Shown here piece by piece: positions 15,853-25,357 of a stretch of 64,000 bases of DNA; the first letter of the stretch is position 1, and every line of letters begins with the position of its first letter. The position numbers were made by a program, and so were the translations under genes. The notes below the pieces were generated by a model. The model had not been told where the DNA came from, made no database searches, and saw nothing but the letters and a program-made list of their open reading frames with translations. The stretch covers positions 454,208 through 518,207 of the forward strand of contig NZ_WBKO01000002.1 in assembly GCF_032842345.1 (NCBI RefSeq), read 5' to 3'. Source of the stretch: Methanoculleus caldifontis. GTDB lineage: Archaea > Halobacteriota > Methanomicrobia > Methanomicrobiales > Methanoculleaceae.

Positions 15853-16731
15853 GTGCTGGATATCACTATTGTAGCGTTTGCCCACCATAAGGGTGGCACC
15901 GGAAAGACGACATCGTGCCTCAACATAGCAGGCTATCTCCAGAAAGACGGGAAGCGCGTACTGGTCGTAGACTGCGACCCGCAGGCCAATGCCACCACGG
16001 GACTTGGAGTCAACCCCGCGACTATCGAGCTGAGCATGTATGATGTCTTTATGAGCGTCTTCGAAGGTTTTCCCGACATCGTGATCAACGATGTGATTGT
16101 GCCCACGGCCTCAGGGATCGATCTCGCTCCGGCGACCCTGGACCTCGTGGGGGTCGAGCCCTACCTTTACAGCATCGAGGACAGGGCGGGACTGCTCAGA
16201 GAGGCGCTCGCCCGGGTGAGGGACAACTACGACTTCATCCTGATCGATACGCCCCCCAGCATGGGCCAGTTCGTCATCAACGGTCTTGTCGCAGCGGACC
16301 ATACCATCGTCACCCTCGATCCCGGCACCTTCGCCCTGAGAGGCATGGAGGCCCTCTCGACAGTCTTCTGCGATATCAGGGAACTGCTCGGCGAGGACGT
16401 CACTGCGGACTTTGCCATCCTGACCCGCTGGAAGGGCCCCAGCGACCAGGGGGCCGGCACCGGCGGTCTTGCGCTCTTCCTGAAACGGATCTTTTCCGGC
16501 CCGACGCCTCAAGAGGAGAAGGAGAAAGAGCGGTTGAAGGCGTTCGAATCCGAGGTCAGAAAGGCCTTCAGGCAGGTCTACGCAGTCCCATATTCACCTG
16601 CCATCTACGAGACACAACAACAGGGGCTTCCCATCTCCCATTATGCGCCGGAGAGCGATGCAGGCAGGGAGTACCGTGCGATAACGACTGCGCTTCGGGA
16701 ACTCGACGAGAGACATGACGAGGATGTGTAA
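15853..16731 (+). CDS. ParA/Soj-family ATPase heading the chemotaxis operon
   Basis: 292 residues. Deviant Walker A HHKGGTGKTTSCLNIAGYL with the signature lysine, VLVVDCDPQANATTGLG, and Walker B-like FILIDTPPSMGQF. ParA proteins are dynamic DNA- or surface-binding ATPases that position cargo. No ParB gene is near; four bases downstream the chemoreceptor starts, followed by cheW and cheR. Bacterial ParC/PpfA-type ParAs place chemosensory arrays, so a role in receptor positioning is a reasonable inference. The GTG at 15853 follows TTGAGGG; the TATA-like GGTTTAATAAT is at about 15813-15823. Confidence 0.85.
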   Translation: MLDITIVAFAHHKGGTGKTTSCLNIAGYLQKDGKRVLVVDCDPQANATTGLGVNPATIELSMYDVFMSVFEGFPDIVINDVIVPTASGIDLAPATLDLVGVEPYLYSIEDRAGLLREALARVRDNYDFILIDTPPSMGQFVINGLVAADHTIVTLDPGTFALRGMEALSTVFCDIRELLGEDVTADFAILTRWKGPSDQGAGTGGLALFLKRIFSGPTPQEEKEKERLKAFESEVRKAFRQVYAVPYSPAIYETQQQGLPISHYAPESDAGREYRAITTALRELDERHDEDV

Positions 16732-16734
16732 TCG

Positions 16735-19578
16735 ATGATAGACAAACCAGGAAGAAAAGCACTATTTACCGGTCCGGTGGTGCCGGGCACGGCAGGACAG
16801 GGACAGACATCAGTGGTACTGCCCGAGACGATCGAGGCCGCACTCCATGCAGGGCTTGGCGGCGACGACTCGGCAAGGATCGACCTTGCCGGCGTTCCCG
16901 AGGAGTTCCGGCCCCTGGCCGTCTCGATCAACGCGCTGCTTGAGAAGAATCTGGAAGAGAAACAGGAGTTCAAAAAGCAGCTGGAGGCGGCAGGAACCAC
17001 CCACCATCGGTCCGAGACCATCATACGGGAGAATCCGATGCCTATCCTGGTTGTAGACCCGTATCTCACGATTACGGTCGCGAACAATGCGTATGCAGAG
17101 ATGAGTGGGATCCCCCGGGACCAGGCGGCGGGCAGAAGACTCTCGGAGTTCAGGGTACTATCGCAGAAGGGCACCGGCCTCCGTAAGGTGCTCGATGAGA
17201 AGAAGCGGGTGGAGGGCGAGATTGTCGTCGAACTCCCCTCGGGGGTCCACACACTCGAGCAGTACGGCATTCCGCTCATCAATGAGAAGGGTGTGATGGA
17301 GAACATCCTCATCGTCTACAACGATGTGACCGAGAAACGGCGAGAAGAGGAAGAGAACCAGCGGATGCAACACCGGATCGACACGATGATCAAGCAGAAC
17401 CCGCTTGCGATCGCGACTCTCCGTGCCGACAAGAGCCGGCTCGACATCAACGACGAGTATGCCCGCATGTGGCGGGGCACCCGCGAGGAGACCCTCGCGA
17501 AGAAACTCTACGACTACGACATCACGGTCATCGGTGGCGAGCATTTCTACGCCTGTTACGAGACGAAGAAGCGGGCCAGAACCGACGTCATGGTCAAATG
17601 GCCCGACGGCGTGAAGAAGTATCTCACCCTCAACGCCATCCCGATCATCAATTCAAAGGGCGAGATCGAGATGGCCTTCTACGTCTGGAACGACTGGACC
17701 GACCTCCAGGAAAAGAAGGAAGAGGCCGAGAAGGTCGAGCACCGTGTGGAGACGATGATCAAGCAGAACCCGCTTGCTATCGCGACTCTCCGTGCCGACA
17801 AGAGCCGGCTCGACATCAACGACGAGTATGCCCGCATGTGGCGGGGCACCCGCGAAGAGACCCTCGCGAAGAAACTCTACGACTACGACATCACCGTCCT
17901 TGACGGCGAGCACTTCTACGCCTGTTACGAGACGAAGAAGCCCGCCCGGACCAACGTCATGGTCAAATGGCCCGACGGCGTGAAGAAATACCTTACCCTG
18001 AATGCCATCCCGATCCTGGACGCAAAGGGCAACATCGAGATGGCCTTTTACGTCTGGAACGACTGGACCAACCTCCAGGAAGAGAGAGAGGAGGTCAAGA
18101 AGACCGAGCACCGTGTGGAGGCGATGATCAAGCAGAACCCGCTCGCGATCGCGACCCTCCGGGCCGACAAGAGCCGGATCGACATCAACGACGAGTATGC
18201 CCGCATGTGGCGGGGCACCCGCGAGGAGACCCTCGCGAAGAAACTCTACGACTACGACATCACCATCCTCAACGGCGATCACTTCTATGCCTGCTACGAG
18301 ACGAAGCGGCTCGCTCGGACCGACGTCATGGTCAAGTGGCCCGACGGCGTGAAGAAGTATCTCACCCTCAATGCCATCCCGATCCTGGACGCAAAGGGCG
18401 ATATCGAGATGGCCTTCTATGTCTGGAACGACTGGACCGAGCAGCGGGAGAGAGAGGACCAGATCCGGGACCTGATGGAGACCGCCAAGCGGGAGAGCGA
18501 GAGACTCGGGGAAAGCGCTGAAAAACTCGGAAAATCGCTTGCTGCCATGGCAAAGGGTGATCTGACGGCGTTTACGGACGCAGACCACGACGACCCGCTC
18601 CTCTCGGTCAAGAACGACTACAACGCCTCGCTGACCGCTATCCGCTCGCTCATCGGCGAAGTGGCTAAAGCTGTCCACCAGGTGGAGATGACCACAAAGG
18701 AGGTCAGCAAGAGTTCCGACGAGATCATCCGGGCCACGGAACAGGTCGCCGTCTCGACGCAGCAGTCCTCGGAGGACGCACGGCGGCAGCTTGAGAAGAT
18801 CGAGGAGATCGGAAAGGCCATCAACGACCTCTCGGCATCCATCGAGGAGATCGCAAGCACGTCGCAGGAGGTCACGGAGCATGCATCGAAGGCCTCGAAG
18901 GAGGGCTACGATGCGGCCGGTCTCGGCGAAGTCGCGACGAAGAAGATGCGCCTCGTCGAAGATATCTCCAAGCAGACCGTCAACGAGATCAGCACCCTCA
19001 ACAACCAGATGCGCGAGATCGACAACATCGTCAAACTCATCAAGGATATCGCGAATCAGACCAACCTCCTCGCGCTGAACGCAGCAATCGAGGCAGCCCG
19101 GGCCGGGGAGCACGGCCGCGGGTTCGCCGTGGTCGCCGGCGAGATCCGGAACCTTGCGGGCGAGTCCAAGCGGGCGAGCCAGGATATCGAGGACCTGATC
19201 CGGACGATCCAGACGAGCACGGAGAAGACCGCAGGTTCCATGCAGGCATCCCATCAGGAGATCCAGGCAGGCATCGAGAGCGTCGACAAGGTCATCGGGA
19301 GTCTGAACCGGATCGTCCAGGGGGTGGAGGTCGTCGCCCACGGCATCACCGAGATCACGAAGGCCACCGAGGATCAGGCGGGCTCCACCAACAACGTCAT
19401 GCAGAAGATGGACGAGTCCACGCACATGACCAAGGAGAACCTGGACCGCACGGAAGATATGGCCGCACTCGCCGAAGAGGTCAGCGCGTCGACCGAGGAG
19501 GTCGGGAGCGCGTCTCATGAACTGGCGGGGATGGCCGAACAACTCGAGAGAGTAATGAGACAGTTCAAGATGAACTGA
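16735..19578 (+). CDS. Cytosolic methyl-accepting chemotaxis protein with four PAS domains
   Basis: 947 residues and no membrane helix, so a soluble receptor. PAS 1 is at about residues 95-205. Three PAS domains at about 218-575 are near-identical, 369 bases apart (17386, 17755, 18124), each carrying [20 protein letters not shown] and the YVWNDWT exit. A HAMP-like linker (about 580-650) leads to the signalling domain, whose hairpin tip is at about 765-805 ([20 protein letters not shown] through [13 protein letters not shown]). It senses an internal cue, possibly redox or a small ligand, and controls CheA through CheW. CheR (20091) would methylate it. No cofactor-specific residue can be assigned. 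Confidence 0.93.
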   Translation: MIDKPGRKALFTGPVVPGTAGQGQTSVVLPETIEAALHAGLGGDDSARIDLAGVPEEFRPLAVSINALLEKNLEEKQEFKKQLEAAGTTHHRSETIIRENPMPILVVDPYLTITVANNAYAEMSGIPRDQAAGRRLSEFRVLSQKGTGLRKVLDEKKRVEGEIVVELPSGVHTLEQYGIPLINEKGVMENILIVYNDVTEKRREEEENQRMQHRIDTMIKQNPLAIATLRADKSRLDINDEYARMWRGTREETLAKKLYDYDITVIGGEHFYACYETKKRARTDVMVKWPDGVKKYLTLNAIPIINSKGEIEMAFYVWNDWTDLQEKKEEAEKVEHRVETMIKQNPLAIATLRADKSRLDINDEYARMWRGTREETLAKKLYDYDITVLDGEHFYACYETKKPARTNVMVKWPDGVKKYLTLNAIPILDAKGNIEMAFYVWNDWTNLQEEREEVKKTEHRVEAMIKQNPLAIATLRADKSRIDINDEYARMWRGTREETLAKKLYDYDITILNGDHFYACYETKRLARTDVMVKWPDGVKKYLTLNAIPILDAKGDIEMAFYVWNDWTEQREREDQIRDLMETAKRESERLGESAEKLGKSLAAMAKGDLTAFTDADHDDPLLSVKNDYNASLTAIRSLIGEVAKAVHQVEMTTKEVSKSSDEIIRATEQVAVSTQQSSEDARRQLEKIEEIGKAINDLSASIEEIASTSQEVTEHASKASKEGYDAAGLGEVATKKMRLVEDISKQTVNEISTLNNQMREIDNIVKLIKDIANQTNLLALNAAIEAARAGEHGRGFAVVAGEIRNLAGESKRASQDIEDLIRTIQTSTEKTAGSMQASHQEIQAGIESVDKVIGSLNRIVQGVEVVAHGITEITKATEDQAGSTNNVMQKMDESTHMTKENLDRTEDMAALAEEVSASTEEVGSASHELAGMAEQLERVMRQFKMN

Positions 19579-19589
19579 ACGGAGAGACA

Positions 19590-20069
19590 ATGGCAGCATC
19601 CGTAGACGTGGTGGAGTTCCAGCTCGGAGAAGAGCATTACGCACTGGACATCCAGATTGCACGGGAGATCGTGGAGATGATGCCGATCACCCCCCTTCCC
19701 CGTGCTCCCCGGTACCTTACAGGCATCATCAACCTGCGGGGCGAGATCACGAACATCATCGACCTCAGGGATCTTCTCGGCCTCCCCGGATCGGGAAGCG
19801 CCGAGAACCAGAAGATCGTCGTGCTGATGCCGGACGTCTCGGGCGGGTCGAACGTGGGGATCATCGTCGACGACGTCCACAGCGTCATCTCGGTCCGCGA
19901 CGAGCAGATCGAACGCATCAACGACGGTATCACGTCGTCGATCAGCAATTACGTCAGGGCAATCATCAAGATAGGAGATGAGGACGACGGCAAGGAAAAG
20001 ACCCTCATCATCTGGCTCGACGTCCAGAAAGTGATCGGCGATCTCGGACATTACCAGAACACCCAGTAA
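19590..20069 (+). CDS. cheW: CheW chemotaxis coupling protein
   Basis: 159 residues spanning one CheW domain: VVEFQLGEEHYALDIQIAREI, the LPRAPRYLTGIINLRGEITNIIDLR core motif with the conserved arginine, and NVGIIVDDVHSVISV. It bridges the chemoreceptor to CheA at the inner face of the array. Its start is 12 bases after the receptor stop, with GGAGAG as SD. CheA, CheY and CheB are not in the window. Confidence 0.95.
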   Translation: MAASVDVVEFQLGEEHYALDIQIAREIVEMMPITPLPRAPRYLTGIINLRGEITNIIDLRDLLGLPGSGSAENQKIVVLMPDVSGGSNVGIIVDDVHSVISVRDEQIERINDGITSSISNYVRAIIKIGDEDDGKEKTLIIWLDVQKVIGDLGHYQNTQ

Positions 20070-20090
20070 CCAGCACCCGCGAGAGAAGAG

Positions 20091-20885
20091 ATGGATGCAT
20101 TCATTTCGCTTCAGAAGAGTATCGAGAGACTGGTCAGGATCAGGTGCTCGAACTACAAAGAGGACTACATCAAACGACGCATCTTATCGAGGATGCGCCT
20201 GACAAACACCGCGGATTTCGAGGCATACCATAAGTACCTCCTCGCAAACCCCCAAGAGGTCGACCTGCTCAGGAACGCCCTCACCATCAACGTCACCAAG
20301 TTTTTCCGCGACCCGGAGGTCTTTGAGGTGTTGCGGCGCGAGGTGTTTCCGGACCTTGCCGCTCGCCGCGGATCGATCAGGATCTGGTGTGCGGGCTGCT
20401 CAACGGGTGAGGAACCGTATTCGATCGCCATTCTTGCGCATGATCTCCTGGCGCTTCACCCGGGCGCCAGCGTGACGATCCATGCAACCGATATCGACAC
20501 CGTGGTGCTGGAGAAGGCAAGGACCGGCATCTACGATCGAAAGGCCCTTGAGAATGTGGACGAACGCCAGATCCGTCGGCATTTCATCAGCCACGACGAC
20601 GGCACGTTCGAGGTCCGCCCTCACATCAAGGATCTGGTCAAGTTCCGGCAGCACGACCTGATGTCGGGCATTCCCATCGCGCGATACCTCGACGCGGTCA
20701 CCTGCCGGAACGTCACCATCTACTTCACCGAGCAGCAGAAGAACGAACTTGCACGTCTCATTCACTCGGCGCTCTCGGTCGACGGTTACTACATCATGGG
20801 TAAGACAGAATACCTGGGGCGAGAGGTGGAGCACCTCTTTGCGCCGTACAACGTCATGCAGAAGATACTCCGGAAAGCCGCATAG
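20091..20885 (+). CDS. cheR: CheR chemoreceptor glutamate methyltransferase
   Basis: 264 residues. The N-terminal helical domain (CSNYKEDYIKRRILSRM) is followed by an SAM-binding Rossmann domain with IWCAGCSTGEEPYSIAI, HATDIDTVVLEKAR and DAVTCRNVTIYFTEQQK. It methylates receptor glutamates for adaptation. There is no TPR extension, so it is the short form. It is the last gene of the parA-mcp-cheW-cheR unit; a T-run follows 10 bases after the stop. Confidence 0.95.
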   Translation: MDAFISLQKSIERLVRIRCSNYKEDYIKRRILSRMRLTNTADFEAYHKYLLANPQEVDLLRNALTINVTKFFRDPEVFEVLRREVFPDLAARRGSIRIWCAGCSTGEEPYSIAILAHDLLALHPGASVTIHATDIDTVVLEKARTGIYDRKALENVDERQIRRHFISHDDGTFEVRPHIKDLVKFRQHDLMSGIPIARYLDAVTCRNVTIYFTEQQKNELARLIHSALSVDGYYIMGKTEYLGREVEHLFAPYNVMQKILRKAA

Positions 20886-20895
20886 TGCGGCCGCA

Positions 20896-20901
20896 TTTTT
20901 T
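20896..20901 (+). terminator. T-run terminator after cheR
   Basis: CATTTTTTC directly after the cheR stop. Archaeal RNA polymerase terminates at such T-tracts without a needed hairpin. The next gene is on the opposite strand. Confidence 0.5.
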
Positions 20902-20907
20902 CTCGGG

Positions 20908-21168
20908 CTACCAGCGGCGGCCGGAAGAGTCGGTCTCCGCTTCGGTCTCGTCGAACTTCGACATCCGGTGCATGAAGGCCTTCCGGGCCTGGTAGCGCTT
21001 CAGCTCGGAGAAGAGCAGGAAGAAGTTCACGCCGACGACGATGATGATGAGCATGAGGCTGATCCAGAGTTGACCGTCGTTCTGCGTCGTGATGAAGGTC
21101 GCGACAAGGAGCACCACGAACGAGAGCAGATAAAAGATCACCCACGTGCGCACCTCAGTAACTTCCAT
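20908..21168 (-). CDS. Small two-helix membrane protein
   Basis: 86 residues from the ATG at 21168 (GATGAG upstream), beginning MEVTEVRTWVIF. Two hydrophobic helices (YLLSFVVLLVATFI and LWISLMLIIIVVGVNFFLLF) are followed by a basic stretch (ELKRYQARKAFMHRM) and an acidic tail. No family recognised. The alternative start at 21237 lacks an SD and would add a polar extension before the first helix. Confidence 0.6.
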   Translation of the reverse strand: MEVTEVRTWVIFYLLSFVVLLVATFITTQNDGQLWISLMLIIIVVGVNFFLLFSELKRYQARKAFMHRMSKFDETEAETDSSGRRW

Positions 21169-21351
21169 GCTCTCATCAGGACGGTGGCATTCTCTCCGTA
21201 TTAACGGTTCCGTTTTGGAGTGACGGCAGACAATCAAGACCGGAGAGAATCGGCAAATATAATACGCCAGTCAAGCCGTTGCGTTCAGTTGGGCGAGCAG
21301 ATTTCGGATAAAAATCCGAAGGTCTTTTACCTCGTACGTCCCTCTACACCT

Positions 21352-21963
21352 GTGGATAAAGGCGACGTCTTGAGCATCCTTGCCGCCGTGATCATCGTCT
21401 CCGCGGTGGCGATAGCCTTCCGCCTGCCTGTAGCGGACGCCGGGCAGGCAGTTCCGGAACCCGTCACGCCGGGGGGCATCCCGACACCCGCCGTCACCGC
21501 CACCCCTGCCCCGGCGTCGCCCGTACTGCCGGCCCTGACAAAAATATCCTATACGACCAGGATCTGGGATTATCCCCGCTGCCATCTCCCGGCCAACCTC
21601 GTTTCCTACGGAGGTTCAGACCCATCCTGGCAGGGGGCTCACAACGTCATCCCGTTCGCTTATGTCGAAGAGGCAAAAGGGGGCATCACCGAGACGTTCC
21701 ATGTCCCGTACGATGTCTGGAGGCTCAACTGCAGCGTAACCGCAACGGTGAGGCCCGAGGCCGCACGCTTCCGGATGGCGCTGGTCGAGCGGGAGAGCGG
21801 GACGATCGTAGAAGGGGCATCCCTCCAGTATCCGGGCAGCGTTATCAAAAATGTCGAGAGGGGAGGTAAGGATTTCTACCTCATCGTCAGCGTGGACCAG
21901 GTGGATGCATACCGCATCACCCTGGAGACGCTCCCGCAATATCTCTCTAAATCTTCTCGATAG
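21352..21963 (+). CDS. Exported or membrane-anchored hypothetical protein
   Basis: About 203 residues from the GTG at 21352. One N-terminal hydrophobic helix (VLSILAAVIIVSAVAIAFRL) is followed by a Pro/Thr/Ala linker (PTPAVTATPAPASPVLP), then a globular domain rich in strands with two cysteines (C in RCHLPAN and C in LNCSV) and a conserved-looking MALVERESGTIVEGASL stretch. It resembles surface proteins of Methanomicrobiales in layout only. A TATA-like GGATAAAAATCC (21305-21317) precedes it. Its stop overlaps the convergent gene by 17 bases. Confidence 0.55.
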   Translation: MDKGDVLSILAAVIIVSAVAIAFRLPVADAGQAVPEPVTPGGIPTPAVTATPAPASPVLPALTKISYTTRIWDYPRCHLPANLVSYGGSDPSWQGAHNVIPFAYVEEAKGGITETFHVPYDVWRLNCSVTATVRPEAARFRMALVERESGTIVEGASLQYPGSVIKNVERGGKDFYLIVSVDQVDAYRITLETLPQYLSKSSR

Positions 21964-22132
21964 TGATCCTGACCCGATCCCCTGCCCGCACACCGTGCCC
22001 CTTCGGGACGTCGATGTTGAACCAGAGCACCTCCGGATTCTCATGGCTCTTGTCCTGGGACATGAGGCAATCCTTGTGATCGTTGATGGTGGCCACAAAC
22101 TCGACGGGTGCTTCAAACTCCAGAATCTTCAT
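21947..22132 (-). CDS. Small hypothetical protein (61 residues)
   Basis: Starts at MKILEFEAPVEFVATIND and ends RVRITIEKI. The pattern of short strands and the C-terminal phrase VPKGHGVRAGDRVRITIE is like a small beta-barrel (OB/SH3-like) protein. A TATA-like ATAATTTTATT at about 22153-22163 places the mRNA start at the ATG, so it is probably leaderless. The longer frame to 22189 begins within the promoter. Three-prime ends overlap with 21352-21963. No known family recognised. Confidence 0.5.
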   Translation of the reverse strand: MKILEFEAPVEFVATINDHKDCLMSQDKSHENPEVLWFNIDVPKGHGVRAGDRVRITIEKI

Positions 22133-22161
22133 GCCGTAGACTACGGCGTTCCAGAATAAAA

Positions 22162-22413
22162 TTATGATGCACGGGGGGTTACACGCCATGTCGTGCTGTT
22201 CGAGTAACTCCAGCGCCTGATGTCCAGCTCGTCACAGATCTCTGAGAGGATGGCAAGGTTGATGCCGACCTCTTTGGGGGAGAGACCGAGATCGGTTGCG
22301 ATGTACTTCGATTTGAAGTAGGATTTGCCTGTTTTCAACCCCGACTTGAGGTGATACAGGATCTTTCGCTGGGTATCGCTATATCTCTCTTTAATACGAT
22401 CTTTCGTCGACAT
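22162..22413 (-). CDS. DUF7123-like winged-helix protein
   Basis: 83 residues from the ATG at 22413 (GAGGGAACGAG upstream): MSTKDRIKERYSDTQRKILY. A helix-turn-helix region lies at GKSYFKSKYIATDLGLSPKEVGINLAIL, followed by a wing WSYSNSTTWRV. Short proteins of this type are common in methanogens and haloarchaea and are assumed to bind DNA. It lies just upstream of the 61-residue gene in the same direction, but each appears to have its own TATA tract (here GGTATAAATATTG at about 22449-22461). Confidence 0.65.
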   Translation of the reverse strand: MSTKDRIKERYSDTQRKILYHLKSGLKTGKSYFKSKYIATDLGLSPKEVGINLAILSEICDELDIRRWSYSNSTTWRVTPRAS

Positions 22414-22674
22414 CCACTCGTTCCCTCGTGAGCAAGTGCTTTTTGTGCCGATCAATATTTATACCTACCCATTTGATCCCGGGGTATCTAAAATCAAGTA
22501 TACAAATCGCTGTATATAATCCAGCATCGTCGTGCCGATCGATGCGGGGAGGAACACGATCTGTACCCGGCAGCGGGGCGGGCGGCCCCGACAGCGCAGT
22601 GCCGCCCGCGACGCCGGACCGGCCGGGGAGAGGATAGTCTCGCAGCCGTCGATACCTCTCCCGGCTCTCCGGGG

Positions 22675-23265
22675 TTATCTCCGGTTTCTGCGCATCACGA
22701 CGAGAAGCCCGGCGGCCGCAACAGCGGCAAGGGCGCCGATGAGCGAGAGAGGAGCCGCCGGTGTCGGGCTCGGGACCACCTCCGCCTCCGCGAACGGGGT
22801 GAACGTCGGCATCTCGGCCGTGGACGTCTCCGCTGCGGTCACTCCAGCCGTCACCTCGTCCGTCCCGGTTACGACGATGGATCCGGTCACGTTCCCGGTC
22901 TCATTGTCAGTCGCGTTGAGGGTCTCCTCGCCTGTCACGCCGGAGGCGCCCTCGGCGGTCGCATTGAGGCGGGCCTCGTCAGCCGCACCGAAGGTCCCGG
23001 TGGAGGAAAAACCGACCGCGGTCTCTTCAGGGGTCGCCTCCACGAGGGTTTCTGCAGTCTCTACAGGCGTCTCCTCTACCGGGGTCTCCTCCGTCTCGAC
23101 CGGAGTCTCCTCCTCTACCGGGGTCTCGGCGGGTGTCGGGGGGAGGGTCCAGGTCATTGGTTCCGCAGATGCCGCACTCTGGGCGGCAACGGGGAACGCA
23201 GCGGCGGCTACTGCCACAAGCAACACGACCAGGAGCCCCTTCATTATCCATCGGTTTCCTGCCAT
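22675..23265 (-). CDS. Secreted Thr/Glu-rich surface protein with C-terminal membrane anchor
   Basis: 196 residues. Signal peptide WIMKGLLVVLLVAVAAAAFPVAAQSA, then a low-complexity stretch built of ETPVEE-like units (about 47-80) with the beginning of an N-glycosylation-rich segment (NATAE, NATDN, NVTGS). The end is PLSLIGALAAVAAAGLLVV followed by MRRNRR. That hydrophobic-plus-basic tail is like archaeosortase-type sorting signals or a simple tail anchor. TATA-like AAATATAAAAATACG at about 23288-23302. Likely a glycosylated S-layer-associated protein; function unknown. Confidence 0.65.
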   Translation of the reverse strand: MAGNRWIMKGLLVVLLVAVAAAAFPVAAQSAASAEPMTWTLPPTPAETPVEEETPVETEETPVEETPVETAETLVEATPEETAVGFSSTGTFGAADEARLNATAEGASGVTGEETLNATDNETGNVTGSIVVTGTDEVTAGVTAAETSTAEMPTFTPFAEAEVVPSPTPAAPLSLIGALAAVAAAGLLVVMRRNRR

Positions 23266-23507
23266 GGAGGCCCCTGTTCGACATAAACGTATTTTTATAT
23301 TTCGGTCGATGTGAAAATCGCAGCACCGCTTAACCCACCCGCACTCACCCCGCAGGGGGGCGATGGCAGAGATCGCTCTGGAGCGGCAGATCGCATCTAC
23401 GCGAAGAAGAGGAGTATCGCAGTGCGGAGACGCACGGAGACCATCCGGGGGCCGGGATCATCCCCGGTGCCGAGCCGTCCGCAACGAGAGCGGGAAAGAA
23501 ATGGCGA

Positions 23508-25343
23508 TCAGATTGGCGCTTCACCAATCTTCCTGATCAGGTTTTCGAGCACCACATTGCGCATTCCTTCCACGAACTTGATGCTCCCGACGACAAGATG
23601 GCCGCCGCCGTTCACTCCGCCGCCGGAGATCTCGGCGTGGAGTTCGCGCACCATCCGGGGGATGTTCATCATGACGCCGCGGGAACGCAGGACGGCAAAG
23701 TCCGGCCCAAAGCCGATCGTCACGACCGGTTCTCCCGGGTGCGCCCTGACCAGCCGGTCGTGCACCTCGCCCGAGGTCTTGCCGGGCGGCGGGAACGTGA
23801 ACCGGTGAGCGAAGAGCTCGACGTCGAGCATGAAGAGGTGGGCGCCGCTCGGCAGCATCCGGCTCTCGACGTGGGGCATGATGGCCTCGAGCTGCTCCTC
23901 GATCGCGTGGTTCGCCTCTTCGACCAGCAGGTTGACGAACTGTTTGTGGCGTTCGGCGTTGCCGGAGAGGTTCAGGATATCCTTGATGATCTCTCTTCCG
24001 TCGCTGAACCGGAGCCAGAACTGCTCGTAATCCAGCGCCAGCGCGATCTTCTTGCAGTCGTCCTCCGAGTAATCGGGCGCGGCCACCGCAAGGTAGCGGG
24101 CGCGTTCCGGGGCTTCACTCCGGTCGCCGACCCCCGCGACCGCCGGGAGGTGCCGGATCTGGTTCTCGACCGCCGGGTTGACCAGGCGGGCGACCTCTGT
24201 GCCCAGCATCCCGGCCGTGATCCCGTAATCGCCGCCCACGTGGTAGGGGTTGACGTGCCCGATCAGGTAGTCGTCCACGATCTCGTCGGGGTGGTGGTGG
24301 TCCACGACCATCACCGGGAGACCGAAGATCCGGGTCACCTTCAGCGACGGCATATCCTCTTCGGTGGACCCGTTGTCCATCAGGAGGATCATCGGCATCT
24401 TCTGCCCGTAGCGGATGTTGTCCTTGAGGGCGAAGTCAAGGTCTCGCGTGATATCCTCGACCTCGTAGAACGGGGCCTTGGACGGGGACCGCTTGAAGAG
24501 GAAGTACTCCGCGTCGAAGTCCCCGCCGCTCTCGCGGATCAGCGCGGTCACCGCCTGTTCGATGGCGACGGCGGCGCAGATGCCGTCCGCATCCGCGTGG
24601 TGCCGGAGGATGATCGGCCGCGCCGTCAGGACGGCTTTGCGGATCTCCTTTGCCACCTTGCGCATCTGCGGCCGGAGGGCCTCGAGGACCTCGCTCTCCA
24701 CGAGGAACGGGATCTCCGGCGGCTCGGCACGTGCATCGAGCGCCGCGTCGATACGTCCCCTGACCCGTGCCACGTCTTCCGGCTCCAGGACCGACATCGA
24801 TCCGGCCTCGATCTGGAGCTGGTTGTTGCGTTGCATCACCTCGCCCGTGAGGGCGACGATGTCCCCGAGTTTGACCTCGGGATAGGCGCGGACGCCTGCC
24901 TCGACGAACGCGGCCGCGTTCGCGGTGCCGGACTCGTCCACGACGGTGAAGATCGTCGGTCCCGACGTCTGCTTGATCTGGGCGACCTCGCCCTCGACCA
25001 GGACCGTCCGGCCGATCTTCTTCCCGAGATCGGCAAGAAGCACGCTCGTGGTCTTCTTGGTCACGTTCCGGGTCTGGTAGACGGTCGGCGTGACCTCCTC
25101 GAGGTCGATGTTGCCGTTGCTCCGGACCTGGATGACGTGAACGATGATCGGGTCGCGCTCGCTGTGCTGCGCCTTGACGTTGCTCTTATGGACGAGCCCC
25201 TTGACCCGGTCGTTTAACTGGACAAAGACGCCGAACGGGGCAAAACCCTGCACCCGTCCCAGGTACATCTTTCCTTCCTCAACCTCGTCGAGATCGCAGT
25301 TCGCTCCGAGGCGATAGACAATGGTATCTTCAGTATCTTCCAT
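23508..25343 (-). CDS. RecJ-like DHH phosphoesterase with S1 and OB domains
   Basis: 611 residues: S1 domain (about 22-83, GRVQGFAPFGVFVQLNDRVKGLVH), OB domain (about 100-190, VLVEGEVAQIKQTSG), then the DHH domain with RHHADADGICAA (about 247) and MVVDHHHPDE (about 345), and a DHHA1 end with GGGVNGGGHLVVGS. The family includes archaeal RecJ/GAN-type exonucleases acting on single-stranded DNA or RNA, partners of GINS or in RNA decay. The S1 domain points to RNA binding. It is the last gene of a minus-strand run that begins at 30071; 14 bases separate it from the PhoU/TrkA-C gene. Confidence 0.85.
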   Translation of the reverse strand: MEDTEDTIVYRLGANCDLDEVEEGKMYLGRVQGFAPFGVFVQLNDRVKGLVHKSNVKAQHSERDPIIVHVIQVRSNGNIDLEEVTPTVYQTRNVTKKTTSVLLADLGKKIGRTVLVEGEVAQIKQTSGPTIFTVVDESGTANAAAFVEAGVRAYPEVKLGDIVALTGEVMQRNNQLQIEAGSMSVLEPEDVARVRGRIDAALDARAEPPEIPFLVESEVLEALRPQMRKVAKEIRKAVLTARPIILRHHADADGICAAVAIEQAVTALIRESGGDFDAEYFLFKRSPSKAPFYEVEDITRDLDFALKDNIRYGQKMPMILLMDNGSTEEDMPSLKVTRIFGLPVMVVDHHHPDEIVDDYLIGHVNPYHVGGDYGITAGMLGTEVARLVNPAVENQIRHLPAVAGVGDRSEAPERARYLAVAAPDYSEDDCKKIALALDYEQFWLRFSDGREIIKDILNLSGNAERHKQFVNLLVEEANHAIEEQLEAIMPHVESRMLPSGAHLFMLDVELFAHRFTFPPPGKTSGEVHDRLVRAHPGEPVVTIGFGPDFAVLRSRGVMMNIPRMVRELHAEISGGGVNGGGHLVVGSIKFVEGMRNVVLENLIRKIGEAPI

Positions 25344-25357
25344 AGTAACTCTCCTGA

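Noticed and set aside
17653-19662. Minus-strand open frame (669 codons) opposite the chemoreceptor
   Set aside because: Composition is Leu/Asp/Val noise from the complementary codons of a strongly supported MCP gene.
23266-23507. Small gene at 23311-23507 in the spacer between the surface protein and the DHH gene
   Set aside because: The frame runs into the antisense of the DHH gene, has no SD and is of random composition.
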